This document shows positions 12,340-23,300 of a stretch of 64,000 nucleotides of DNA, in pieces. How positions within the stretch are numbered: position 1 is the first letter of the stretch; the number at the start of each line of letters is the position of its first letter. Location: assembly GCA_010909165.1 (NCBI GenBank), contig MU008182.1, forward strand, positions 806,001 through 870,000, written 5' to 3'. The DNA comes from Anthoceros angustus. Taxonomy: Eukaryota; Streptophyta; Anthocerotopsida; Anthocerotales; Anthocerotaceae. The notes below the pieces were generated by a model. It had not been told where the DNA came from. It made no database searches and was given only the letters and a program-made list of their open reading frames with translations. A program made the position numbers and the translations under genes.

Positions 12340-12810
12340 TCAAACAACAGGTGGATACAACAGCAGGTGGATGAAGCTCAACGCAGTTCTAATCACCTGG
12401 TTGCTGCCCTCTGTTGCCCTCATCCACTCTTGCTCCCTTTTTAGCTGCTGGAGGAGTTTTTCCGCCTCTAGCAGTGGCTTTAATAGCTCGTCTCCGTCAC
12501 TCACGTTTTCTGGCTGGACCGAATGCCCAACCTTTGCAGTGAACGGCTTGCTCCAGTAGAGACTCACATTTAGGCAGACCTTCCATCCTCCAAGGCTGAT
12601 GCTCGTGCCCAGCAGATGGCGCTCTTCCCAATCCTCTGCCTTCTGCTTCCCTGTTTTCTTTTTCTTTGTTCCCTTCACCTTTCCACCTGCGTTTACAGCT
12701 TTGGCTTTGCTTCTAGACTTCATTGTGGAAACTAGGATCAGAAACCCTAGCACACAGGCATAAGCGAGAGACAGGAGCGCAGCTATGATTGAAGCAACGT
12801 TTGTAGTCAT
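12340..12810 (-). CDS. Antisense ORF, predicted single-pass membrane protein
   Basis: An uninterrupted 156-codon frame starts at an ATG at 12810 and runs opposite to the copia genes, between the end of pol and the downstream polypurine tract. The product has a hydrophobic N-terminal helix (about residues 6-28), then a strongly basic stretch (about 30-57, KGTKKKKTGKQK), then a mixed region ending in a short coiled-coil-like segment (LLEAEKLLQQLKREQEW). A GT donor context follows CAG after the NQ codons near residue 138, so the last 18 residues could be intron. I do not recognise the family. It could be a captured first exon of a host gene or an antisense accessory frame of a retrotransposon. 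Confidence 0.45.
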   Translation of the reverse strand: MTTNVASIIAALLSLAYACVLGFLILVSTMKSRSKAKAVNAGGKVKGTKKKKTGKQKAEDWEERHLLGTSISLGGWKVCLNVSLYWSKPFTAKVGHSVQPENVSDGDELLKPLLEAEKLLQQLKREQEWMRATEGSNQVIRTALSFIHLLLYPPVV

Positions 12811-12916
12811 GACCGCGAGCTGGCGTACTCAATGTTGGTAGCTCGAGCGTAAATGCTTACGCTCGACTGGCTGCTCCTTGTGACCGTCGTGATTTCCTCT
12901 CCTAAGCTCGTGCAGC

Positions 12917-13140
12917 TTAAGGGAGGGTGTTAGAGCATAAGCTGCCCTCGCTTAGGGTTTAAGCTAGTTACGTTATGCTTAGTTAGTTAGTCCAAAGGTC
13001 ACATAATGAAGGGACACATATAACATGCATATAAGGCATACACTCAAACAATTTTATTACTATTACTCAATCCTGACAATTACAGTTTACATTTTTCCTC
13101 TGCTGTGTTTTCTGTCCATGGTTTAATTTAACACCTTGCA
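12917..13140 (+). repeat. Polypurine tract and putative 3' LTR of a copia element
   Basis: TTAAGGGAGGG (12917-12927) is a typical polypurine tract and is followed at 12928 by TGTTAGAGCATAAGC, a canonical LTR start. The likely end is ...CCTTGCA at 13140. The sequence does not match the putative 5' LTR at 7834-7975, so the two ends seem to come from different elements or the 5' end was replaced. Confidence 0.5.
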
Positions 13141-13256
13141 TCAAAGGTGCTTGATTTTGCCGCATTTCGGCACTTTTTTGCCTTCATCGATCTGCTGAGC
13201 TGCAAGCAGCTGTATTTGCAGCTCCATGCAGATTTAACACCTCGAGCACAACCAAG

Positions 13257-14800
13257 ATGGCTATGTGGAGCGAAAGAGAGGAGGGGACGCTTGAGGAGGT
13301 GCAATTGGAGGATGACGGCTGCAGATATGGGAGCGAGGAGGAGACCGGGGGTCTGCCTCCCTTGGAGGAAGACTTAGAGGATGGGTTGCCTTCCTTGGAG
13401 CAAGTCCAGGCGAAGGAGGACTTGAGAATGCAGCATCGTTTCCTCCCATTATGGCACCGCCGCATGGCCGCTGCCGAGGGGGAGCCCGCCGATTCCACGG
13501 TCATGGACCAAGAATCAGAGGTTTTGAAGCGTTTGAACGGGGTTATGTTATCAGAAGCATTGAAAGAGTTGCACTCCTCCACGGGAAGGACAAGGTCTCA
13601 CCAATCAAGGTGGAGGTCACGATCACGGTACCGGCTGGGGAATGTTTGGATGAGGAAGAGAGGATGACAAGGATGCATTTGTTAAACGCGTTCATGAGGT
13701 GGTCATCATATGGATGAAAATGGGGCACAGTTGGAGAGCACAAGACGTGCAATTGCGGACTCGGCTGATGGACTTGGTGGCAGGGGAGTTTCCTCACATC
13801 AAGAACTTGGATTTCATACGGAAGAAATTTTTTGCTTGCCTGCGCTCGCGCAACTATTTTGTAAGGACACGGGTCAAGGAGGCAGCAAAGCAGGTAAGGA
13901 ATAAGGGCGATTACGAGAGACACCTGCGGCCTGGGAATGTGGTTTTCTCAGAGTGGAGTAAGGCAATGGAGGCTGGAGTGCAAGAGCTAGCTCGAGGGAA
14001 AGGGGTGTGGCTAGTGCCCCAACAGAAGAAGGCTGTGGATGCTCGACGTGTGAAGCACGGCACAACAGGTACTAATCCATTCGGGCGCCGAGGCGCGAAG
14101 GGCCATCCGAATGGCATTTGTGGCGAAGTGGGGGAGGATGCCATCGAAGTAGGGGGCTCGGTGGGCTGTGATGCACTCCGTAAATGACAATAATGGAGGA
14201 TTTTTGGAATGTGCAGGTCACGGCAGATGTTGGTGCAGGCAAGCGGAAAATCTTTTGTCTGTTCATGTGGACAATATTGGACATGGCGCAGTCGTTTCAG
14301 TAAGTGCCTTGTGATGTCACTTACCTACTATGTGTGGCTTGGCAGCATCCAAGGATGTGGTAGTGCAAGTTCCTGGGACAGAGGTAAATGGGAACGACAG
14401 TCCGGGCCCATGCAATGTGGATTGTGTGCTCTCCTCGCAGCTGGAACCAATGGTAGAGCCTTTTGGTCTGGTAGTGGGGAAGAGACGCAGGATATCGTCA
14501 GTCAGAATCAGCGAGGTCAGCTATTGGATGATAATATGTACATGTGTGCTGCAGGCAGGTACATTTGTTTTCAATGCAGGGGAGGTTGCAGGCATCCGGG
14601 ATCGCTGGTGCGGAGGAACTTGGCAAACGCAGCTAGGCATCATCAAAGCCAAGAGCCCGGCAGCAGCCGGATTCACAAAGCAAGAAGAGGCCAGCCCAGA
14701 CCGTGAGCGATGGAACAAGCTGCAAAGAGAAGCGGGCAAAGAGGGATGTCCATCCCATTCCAAGGTCGCGCTACAAGTAGAGCGAGTTTTTTGATACACA
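13257..14800 (+). other. Unrecognised coding-like region in CACTA-like element
   Basis: The first ATG frame (13257-13667, 136 codons) is acidic and Glu-rich. A second frame (13699-14187, 162 codons) reads like a compact basic protein (KFFACLRSRNYFVRTRVKEA). Further overlapping frames continue to about 14800. The frames do not join without indels or introns, and AG/GT splice candidates are numerous, so I cannot decide between a spliced transposon gene and a decayed one. I recognise no domain. Confidence 0.35.
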
Positions 14801-15514
14801 TGGACCCATTTCGGGCTGTTGGAAAATTTAGAGGGCCCCGGTTATGTGGAATTTTGGGGCATTTTTTTTGCCGCGATTCTGTGGTGCTAAGTACAGTGCC
14901 CAAACTTCATTAGTGTAGGACCAGACCATGGATTTTCTCTTTTCAAACTGAATGGAAAGGAAGCATAAGTGCCATGCTCACTGACCGAGCCCGGCGCATG
15001 TGAAACTTCTGTGATTAATCGAATCTACAAACCCGACTCGACCGGAGCGTGCTATGCAAGCCCCGATTGCATGAGGGTACGACGAATGTGGGAAACTAAA
15101 AATGAACCTTGAACTAACGTTCCCACGCTTTCTAACCATGTACGGGTGAGCCCGTGGTCGGGGACACATGGAGCCGCTCCATTGTGTGAGTAAAGCGCAC
15201 GACGAAAACGTGTAAAGGGGGTGGTCAGGGCTTTTCTCCAACGCACGCCGCCCTCCTCCGAGTTGATGCGGTGGGGTCGCCGCGGCCGCCACCCATCCGG
15301 GGACGGAGCCCACCACCGGGTCCAAGGCGGATGGGTATTGAAAGCACGGACCACGGGTTAAGGCGTTCGGGCGAGGAAGGGTTCTTGTGTCATTCCCCGC
15401 GAGTCTCATGTTCTCACTAAGACGTGCGAATGATACCGAAAACTACCAGAGCACACATATCCTGCCTCGAATTCATCAATTAGGCGTGAATAAATACGTG
15501 TTAAGTGGGAATGT

Positions 15515-15526
15515 ATTGTTGTAGTG
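15515..15526 (-). repeat. Right terminal inverted repeat of CACTA-like element
   Basis: ATTGTTGTAGTG, followed by the target duplication ATG (15527-15529). Similarity to the left end stops after 12 bases. Confidence 0.9.
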
Positions 15527-16045
15527 ATGTCAGGGGAGTTCCTTCTGCAATGAGTCAATAGCAAGAGTAAGAATCATCCTCCAGAACATGCGATCACAAA
15601 CTAGAATTCATCGGCATTATTTTCTCCAAGGCGTGTCCGATCCTAGAGTCGGCCATGCACAGCGGAGCAGAAGCATCATGCGCTCGATGCGTTGGATAGC
15701 AACTAGAGGGAACCATGCTCTCTTGCTACTCGCTCAATTCAAACAAAAAATCCTCTCGTCAACCCATTCAGAATCCCGTTCCTCTTGTCTTATCCACTAC
15801 TAGTCAGCCGTGCACTCAAAATTCCGGACAGTCTCTAAGCTTGCGTGATTGCCAATCGAGGCAGATCAGATCAGTCGACGAAACCCGAATCATGCACTTC
15901 TGTTCAATTTCATCCAAGCAGGGCAAAGGTGAGCACACCTTGGGACTTGCTTTTACAAAGGACAGGTTGCTGAAACTTCTCAAACGGCATGGAGATCAAC
16001 CGCAACTGGATGTCCCTAAGCGGTTGGCGTCCTACCCGCAAGACT
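15527..16045 (-). pseudogene. Duplicated 5' flank of the copper-ATPase gene
   Basis: This matches the upstream region of the intact ATPase (about 31725-32300), for example AGTAAGAATCATCCTCCAGAACA in both and CTTATCCACTACT in both. It is the promoter side of the pseudogene copy and shows that the duplication included upstream DNA. Similarity fades after TCCTACCCGCAAGA (about 16045). Confidence 0.8.
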
Positions 16046-16640
16046 CTAGTATGGGTAGAAAGGGCTTTTTTTGGTAATCCTTTTTTGCATATGGACTTCC
16101 CCGTTGAAAAATCTGTACTGAAAATGGCCATTTTGAGGACATTGGGACAAAAATATCTTTGTTGACCTGATGCTCTTGATCCATGTGCAGTGCGAGAATG
16201 AGATTGGTATGATCTACACTTGGAGCTAGGCCCATGCCAAACGTCTCAAGATTCAAAAGATGGAAAAGGTTCTTACTACTAGTTCAAAGTTTTGATCATT
16301 AGAAAAAAGATGAGGGCTAAACCAAGATGAGGAGATATTCAGATTAGCGAGGTGGACAAAAAGGATTTGAAAACGGTGAAAAAACCCTTTAAAACAACAA
16401 AAATACTGGAAAAGCGCAAAAATGCCAAAATTTTAGGGCAAGTGCGCGCACTTGACGCCAAAGATCGCATTTTTTTTTGAGTTTTTTTTGTATTATTTTG
16501 AATTTTTTGCTCATTTTGGCTAGGATTGAACCTTCTGGGAATGCGCTAAGGTCCACCATGAACCCATACGCGCCTTCTTGACCCCAGGTGTGCGCACCAG
16601 GGCCCCCTTACCTCCAGGTGCGCGCACAAGTGTGCGGACT

Positions 16641-16858
16641 AGGAACTTCTTGCCCCTAGGTTGTACGCGCAATACGGACTTCTTGCCCCGAGGTTTTGTG
16701 CGCATTAGGGACTTCTTGCCCCTAGGTTGTGCACACACTAGAGACTTCTTGCCCCGAGGTTGTGCGCGCACTAGAGATTTCTTGCCCCCAGGCACGCGCA
16801 CCAGGGACTTCTTGCCCCCAGATGCGTGCATCAAGGACTTCTTGCCCCCGGTTTGCCA
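16641..16858. repeat. 30-33-bp minisatellite, seven copies
   Basis: Seven imperfect copies of a unit like GGACTTCTTGCCCCTAGGTT plus GTGCGCGCACTAG. Several units are 33 bp, so one frame reads RDFLPRGC-type peptide repeats, probably by chance. Confidence 0.85.
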
Positions 16859-17668
16859 ACCTGGCTCATTGTGTGCAAACAAGCTTGCAAACTGCCAAGT
16901 TGAGGGCGCAAACTTGTTTGCGCACTCATCTCATTCCTTCCGTTTTCTAATAGAAATGCTTGCATGGCATGAACGGTAGACATGCAGAAATAGCGTGTAA
17001 CTGACGATTCTGATTATCTTACCCCTTCAAAATCGCGGTGCCCATCCATAGATTAGGCACATTATGATCAAATGAGCATGTAGGGTGTAGCACTGCGGGT
17101 TCAAACACCACATTTAAATTAGCAAACACCCTCAAAAAAAGCCTAAAAAATACCGAATACGTGTTTTCGCCCAAAAAAAGACGGGATTTTAGCCATAACC
17201 CCTTTTTGCCGGAGAAACCTCTTTCTACCTAGACAATGTTTAGATATAACCCGCGGGACCATATCCATGATCCTCTATGTGGGTCCAAATGGCTTAGACC
17301 AAATGATTTTTTCTATCGCGTTCCTTTACCAACTCCTCCTCGGCTGCCTTCTCGTCGTTCCTGTAGCTGCGGCTTTGTCCTTGATGCATCTGTGTTGCAT
17401 ATGGATCGTTGTCCTACAAGGGGCAGTGTATCACCACCTACCATACCATGAGGGATGTCATATCTGGAATTGTCAGAAATGCAAATATTTGGCCTAGAAA
17501 TAGCGATCGTATGGTTGCGAACATGTCGTTCTCTGAGGCCAGATTTATTCTGAGTTCAAGGTGATGAGGTTACATAAGCGACTATCGTACAAGTCATTTT
17601 TTGAAGGCAAATCTATTCTTAGTTCAAGGTGATGTTGTTGCTGTTAGAGACCTTACCTGAGACATTGC

Positions 17669-17837
17669 CATAGAGCATATCATTGTTAAGTCATCCGAGG
17701 CAATGGAGCATATCATTGTTAAGTCATCTGAGGCAATGGAGCATATCATTGTTAAGTCATCCGAGGCAATGGAGCATATCATTGTTAAGTCATATGAGGC
17801 AATGGAGCATATCATTGTTAATTCGCTCGAATAGGCA
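17669..17837. repeat. 33-bp minisatellite, five copies
   Basis: Five copies of a 33-bp unit containing GAGCATATCATTGTTAAGTC, starting near 17673, 17706, 17739, 17772 and 17805. A diverged extra copy lies near 17867. Confidence 0.9.
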
Positions 17838-18629
17838 GCACGGACCTTACCCGAGACATTATCATGGAGCATATCATTGTCGAGTTGCCCGAGTAGGCAA
17901 CACGGTGGGCAACCATCTTATGCCTTTCCGTCTATACCTACTGCAATTTACGGAACCCTCCAAAGGTTTCCTTTTCATACTCGATGTAGATAAGATCATT
18001 CATTAATGTCTATAACACAAAATATCCACTCATCTAAGGAACTGCTTAGAAGATTTAATTATATTAGAAAATATTACACAAAAATAAGTATCAAATTTTT
18101 GTAAGCCATAATTCTTAAAAAATACTTAATTACAACAAGAAAAACCGCTAGTAGAATGAGGAATCTAAGGACCCTAATGCATAGGTGGGTTCCAACCAAA
18201 GTTATGGAGGTTAGGAAGGGCACAATTTGTTTTTGTGCTAAAACAGGTCAAATTAATAGCAACAACGTGTTGAAATGATTACATATGAAGAAAATCAAAA
18301 TTCCATCAAATTTGGTGGGGTCTCGGTACAGAAGTCTTCCTCCGTACTGGCTTCCAATAACTTCTAGGCCCTACGTACAAATTTTTCTTTGTAACTTAAC
18401 CCCAGAACCATGCCCATTTTTGGACTATTTTTAAACAATTAATTTAGAAAAATTAATTTTTAGTTATTTTTAATTTTTAAAATTCAAAAAATTATAACCA
18501 AGGCTCTCTAGCCAAATCTATATCCAACGATCTAAAACATGCTTGAATCTAATAACAATTGAAGAAGCTATGATGATAGAAATGGAAGAAGAAGAAAAAG
18601 AAGAATTTTATTTAAGTCCACTAAAGACG

Positions 18630-18800
18630 GATTTCCGTCATGGGACTTGGTACTTAACAACTTGTACCATGGTGTGCCTAAGCTACTTGCACTAAGGGCA
18701 TCCACTCTCTTTAGGCACCCCATCTAAGTACGGATCTAAGTGCAGAATGCTTAATCACGACGTTCTTATAAATGTGTGTCCATTTGTATGAGTTTCTTAC
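18630..18800 (+). repeat. Dispersed repeat, copy 1
   Basis: Shares TGGGACTTGGTAC, TACCATGGTGTGC, AAGCTACTTGCAC, GGCACCCCATCTAAGTAC and TTCTTATAAATGTGTGT with the reverse complement of 34925-35110; the last part also resembles 62235-62360. This is probably a short interspersed or MITE-like family. Confidence 0.7.
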
Positions 18801-18985
18801 GATCAAGCGTCTCAACTTGAATACCTCCATCTTTTTGGATTTAAGCAAAGGCCGTAGTAGAGTATCTCAACTTGAATACCTTCGTCGTTCTGGAGTTAAG
18901 CAAAGGTTGTAATAGAGTATCAAACCTGACCCGCTTCCCTATCTCCCTTTATGTGGCAGCTGACACAAGTCCACTGATCTTCCTT

Positions 18986-19150
18986 AGACACTCGGAGACA
19001 TCAAACTGAAAAAGTAACACATGTGTTGGTGTTGGGCCTAAGACACTTGGAGACATCAAACTGAAAAAGTAACACTCGTGTTGGTGTTGGGCCTAAGACA
19101 CTCGAAGACATCAAATTGAAAACGTAATACCCGTGTTGGTGTTGGGGCTA
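18986..19150. repeat. 55-bp tandem repeat, three copies
   Basis: Units start at 18986, 19041 and 19096 and contain GACATCAAACTGAAAAAGTA and GTGTTGGTGTTGGG. Just upstream (about 18800-18920) a 62-bp unit with CTCAACTTGAATACC occurs twice. Confidence 0.9.
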
Positions 19151-20141
19151 ACACACGGCGACATACCAATGCGAGTGCACGATGAATAGCCTGCAAGAGG
19201 ACCAAGGCGTCTGCAAGCGGGATGCCGTTGGGAGGCCCGTGATGTAGCAAACTTGAGCACATTGTGAATAAATTGCGCTGCATTCCATGAAGAGTCAACC
19301 TGCGACGCAAAATCCCACTTTCACGCCACCAGAATGGCGTGAACCATATGAATGATAAATATGAACTCACCTTGTTAGAGCCCGGGACATATGATTGATT
19401 GTGATTGAGTTCTTTCTTTCAGGTCCATGCATCAATCCTTTGTGGATTCCTGACATAGCTCTGCACTTCATTATTCTTCTCCCAAGACCAAAATGAAATC
19501 GGAGGAAATATTAAAATATAAAAGGGTAAAATTAATAAAATATTTAAAAATTAAAAGATAATTAACTATTATGATTTTCTTAATATTAAAAAGTATTTTT
19601 ACAATTTATGAGTTTTAATCTTAAGACAAGTTTTCATGTCAAAATTGGTAAAAATACAAGGTTTTGATTCCGACTTCCGAGCCCATACTTGGATACAAGT
19701 TCTTGTTCGTATATGGTAGGTAAGCAACCATGGTTCGGTACAGTCAAACCCCTCTACTTGGGACCCTATAAATGGGAACCCCCTTTAAATGGGACGCCCG
19801 GGCTTACTCCCTTGAATGTGCTACATGCTAAATGGGAAACCCCTCTAATTTGTAAATGGGAACATGTCTCCCAGACATTCAATGCAAGTACACCTCTGTA
19901 AAAGGGAAAATACATATTAAAAAAAATAAAAAAAATTGAGGAAATCGTCTTATCGAGATTAAATCATGAGTTATTGAGATTATGTCAAGTTAAAGGCTAT
20001 CGAGATTATATCATAAAACATAGACAGTCATCGAGATTGGGCCTATATATGTAGTAGGGTGGTAGCATGGTTTGGTGGTACACTTTAGTACCATATGGCT
20101 TGGTACACTTGGTTACTTTAAAAAGAATAGAGAGATGTGAG

Positions 20142-20500
20142 CAGGGTGTCATTTTGACCGAGTACTAGCTCGGTCCCCGGACCGCCTTACTACGCCATCT
20201 GACTAGCAGACCGCTTTTTATGCACCCTTGGTCACTAAATATAATAAACCCCTAACATAGCCCATAGATCCATGGTAAGCGTCTTTATGACCATACCAAT
20301 TATAAAATGGGTCCATGTGTCCATAATAAATATAAATCCTTTGATATAAAATTAAGTAATTTATTAATTTTAAACGGACCTTTATGAACCTCGGTCCCTA
20401 TCTTTGGGACCGAGGTGTGGACTGACTCAAGAACCTCCGGTCCATGTTATTTTTAACACATGCCGACCGGGACCGAGCTTTTGAGGTCAAAATGACACCT
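20142..20500. mobile_element. hAT-type MITE, 359 bp
   Basis: The ends are CAGGGTGTCATTTTGACC on the left and GGTCAAAATGACACCT on the right. The 8-bp sequence GATGTGAG occurs exactly at 20134-20141 and 20501-20508. Inner inverted similarity continues with AGCTCGGTCCC. The 8-bp duplication and CAG-starting termini point to the hAT superfamily. There is no coding capacity, and it is nested in the pogo-like element. Confidence 0.85.
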
Positions 20501-20989
20501 GATGTGAGAGGGTGACTTTAAGTTTTCATTAAAATAATATTTCAATATATGTTAGTTTCACTTTTATATACTTTTACGTTTGCTATTATTTACTTTAACT
20601 TACTTTTACTTTTACTCAGATCTGCTTTTATCCGGTGGTAAGTCAACCGCCTTACCTTCTGGCGTGGCACTCTCGCTATTGCCATCATGGCTCTAGTTGA
20701 GTTGATCCTTCGCCCGCCTCGAGATCTGATGCACCCTCTCGTGACTTGCTCGCCCACATCCGCCGACCGACACACCATGGGCTCAAAAGTTTGCGTGCTC
20801 GAGCTCGTTGTTGTAATCAACCCTTTGTGCCGCATTGTGAGCTATGTGGGGCTTCTTATAGGAGCCCTCCCTTCCTTCGTAACGCTGCCCCACATGCAAG
20901 ATCGAGCCGCGGCCGGAATCAGCAGCTTTTGTTTGTGCGATTTTGAAGGTAATGTGCCTTGTGTGTGGCAATCAGTGTTTTGCGGCTTC

Positions 20990-23300
20990 TGAGGCTTGCT
21001 TTACGCTCTTGTGTGCACATGTGCAGGGTCTGGGGCTGTGAGATGCTGTGCGCGTGAGGGTGCTGGCCTTGGAGTGGGTGCCGACGTGCGGCTTCTCATT
21101 GTCTGTGGTGTCAACTTGAAGAACTTGAGCCGCTTAACGGTCTTGTGTGGACATGTGCATGCTCTAGGGCGTGAGGTCGCTGGGCGTGTGAGGGTGCTCC
21201 GATGGGTGCGAGTGCGGCTCCTTTGATCATTCCTTGTGTTCAATGTCACGTGAAGGACTTGAGCCTAATGCTCTTGTGTGTGCACATGTGGTCCGGGCCG
21301 TGAGATGCCGAGCGTGAGGGTGCTGGCCTTGGAGTGGGTGGGCGTGCGGCTTCTCATTGTCTGTGGTGTCATTTTGAAGAACTTGAGCCGCGGTCTTGTG
21401 TGGACATGTGCATGCTCTAGGGCGTGAGGTCTTTGGGCGTGTGAGGGTGCTCCATCATGCTGCGGCTCCTTTGATCATTCCGTGTGTTCAATGTCACGTG
21501 AAGGACTTGAGCCTGAATAATGCTCTTGTGTGCACATGTGCGAGGGAGGTGAGATCTTTGTCTTGGCGTGAGGTCTTGGCCTTGGAGTGGGTGTGGCGTG
21601 CGGCTTCTCATTGTCTGGTGTCATCAAGAACTTGAGCCGCGGTCTTGTGTGGACATGTGCATGCTCTAGGTGAGGTCTTTGGGCGTGTGAGGGTGCTCTA
21701 GTGGGTGCCGAGGTGCCTTTGATCATTCCGTGTGTTCAATGTCACGGTGAAGGACTTGAGCTGTAATGCTCTTGTGTGCACATGCGTGGATCCGGGCCGT
21801 GAGATGTTGTGCGCGTGAGGTCTTGGCCTTGGAGTGGGTGGGCGTGCGGCTTCTCCTTGTCTATGGTGTCCTCAAGAACTTGAGCCGCTTAACGGTCTTG
21901 TGGACATGTGCATGCTCTAGGTGTGAGGCCGGGCGTGTGAGGGTGCTCCGGTGTGCAGCCTTTGATCATTCCGTGTTCAATGTCACAGAAGGACTTGAGC
22001 CCCGAGTAATGCTCTTGTGTGTGCACATGCGTGGATCCGGGCCGTGAGATGTTGTGCGCGTGAGGGTGCTGGCCTTGAGTGGTGCCGACGGCGGCTTCTC
22101 ATTGTCTGTGGTGTCATCAAGAACTTGAGCCGCTTAACGGTCTTGTGGACATGTGCATGCTCTAGGGCCGTGAGGGTGCTCTAGTGGGTGCCGAGGTGCG
22201 CCTTTGATCATTCCTTGTGTGCAATGTTACGTTGAAGGACTTGAGCCTCGTAATGCTCTTGTGTGCACATGTGCGTGGTCCGGGCCGTGAGATGTTGTCT
22301 TGGCGTGAGGTCTTGGCCTTGGAGTGGGTGCCGACGTGCGGCTTCTCATTGTCTGTGGTGTCACTGAAGAACTTGAGCCGGCTTAACGGTCTTGTGTGGA
22401 CATGTGCATGCTCTAGGGCTGTGAGGTGCTGGGCGTGTGAGGGTGCTCCAGTGGGTGCCGAGGTGCAGCTCCTTTGATCATTCCTTGTGTTCAATGTCAC
22501 AGTGAAGGACTTGAGCCTGAGTAATGCTCTTGTGTGCACATGTGCAGGGTCTGGGGCTGTGAGATGTTGTGCGCGTGAGGGTGCTGGCCTTGGAGTGGGT
22601 GCCGACGTGCGGCTTCTCCTTGTCTGTGGTGTCACTGAAGAACTTGAGCCGGCTATTGTGGACATGTGCATGCTCTAGGTGTGAGGCCGGGCGTGTGAGG
22701 GTGCTCCGGTGTGCAGCCTTTGATCATTCCGTGTTCAATGTCACAGAAGGACTTGAGCCCCGAGTAATGCTCTTGTGTGTGCACATGCGTGGATCCGGGC
22801 CGTGAGATGTTGTGCGCGTGAGGGTGCTGGCCTTGAGTGGTGCCGACGGCGGCTTCTCATTGTCTGTGGTGTCATCAAGAACTTGAGCCGCTTAACGGTC
22901 TTGTGGACATGTGCATGCTCTAGGGCCGTGAGGGTGCTCTAGTGGGTGCCGAGGTGCTCCTTTGATCATTCCTTGTGTGCAATGTTACGTTGAAGGACTT
23001 GAGCCTGAATAATGCTCTTGTGCACATGTGCACATGTGTGCTAGGCTTGTGAGGTGGTGGCATTGTGATTTTGTTGGAGTGGTGCCGATGCGGCTTCTCC
23101 TTGTGTCTTGATCTTTGGTGAAGAACTTGAGCCATGGCGTCTTGTGTGCACATGTGCGTGTTCTGGGCCGTGAGGCCGGGCGGTGAGGGTGCCGGCCTTG
23201 AGTGGTGCCGAGGTGCAGCCTTTGATCATTCCTTGTGTGTGCCGTCAAGAACTTGAGCTGCTTAATGCAAATGTGTGCACATGTGTATCTGAGTGGTGCC
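20990..23300. repeat. Dimeric satellite-like array, about 250-bp units
   Basis: About nine units of roughly 250 bp. Each unit is built of two related halves of about 125 bp, one with GAACTTGAGCCGCTTAACGG and one with AAGGACTTGAGCC. Both contain versions of TGTGTGCACATGTG, GTGAGGGTGCT and GTGCGGCTTCTC. A stretch of about 270 bp from 21923 recurs almost unchanged from 22681, 758 bp (about three dimers) away. Long open frames read on either strand here are by-products of the repeat. Confidence 0.88.

Larger units (their letters stand above)
6101..15526. mobile_element. CACTA-like DNA transposon with intact ends, 9.4 kb
   Basis: The left end reads CACTACAACAAT (6101-6112) and the right end ATTGTTGTAGTG (15515-15526), a perfect 12-bp terminal inverted repeat starting with the diagnostic CACTA. 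The flanking trinucleotide ATG occurs at 6098-6100 and again at 15527-15529, the 3-bp target duplication expected of this superfamily. Removing the element and one ATG rejoins pseudogene sequence CTTCATG-TCAGGGG, which matches TTCACGTCAGGG upstream of the intact gene (about 31720). I cannot identify a CACTA transposase inside, so it is probably non-autonomous. It carries a decayed copia element in its middle and unrecognised coding-like stretches at 6880-7770 (minus) and 13257-14800 (plus). Confidence 0.88.

Noticed and set aside
16641-16858. Regular repeats that could suggest a CRISPR array
   Set aside because: The units are contiguous, with no unique spacers, and lie in eukaryotic transposon-rich DNA. 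It is a minisatellite.
16046-17240. A separate 1.2-kb element with ends like GGTAGAAAGGG / CTCTTTCTACC
   Set aside because: The inverted similarity is short and patchy and no target duplication is visible; I cannot support the boundaries.
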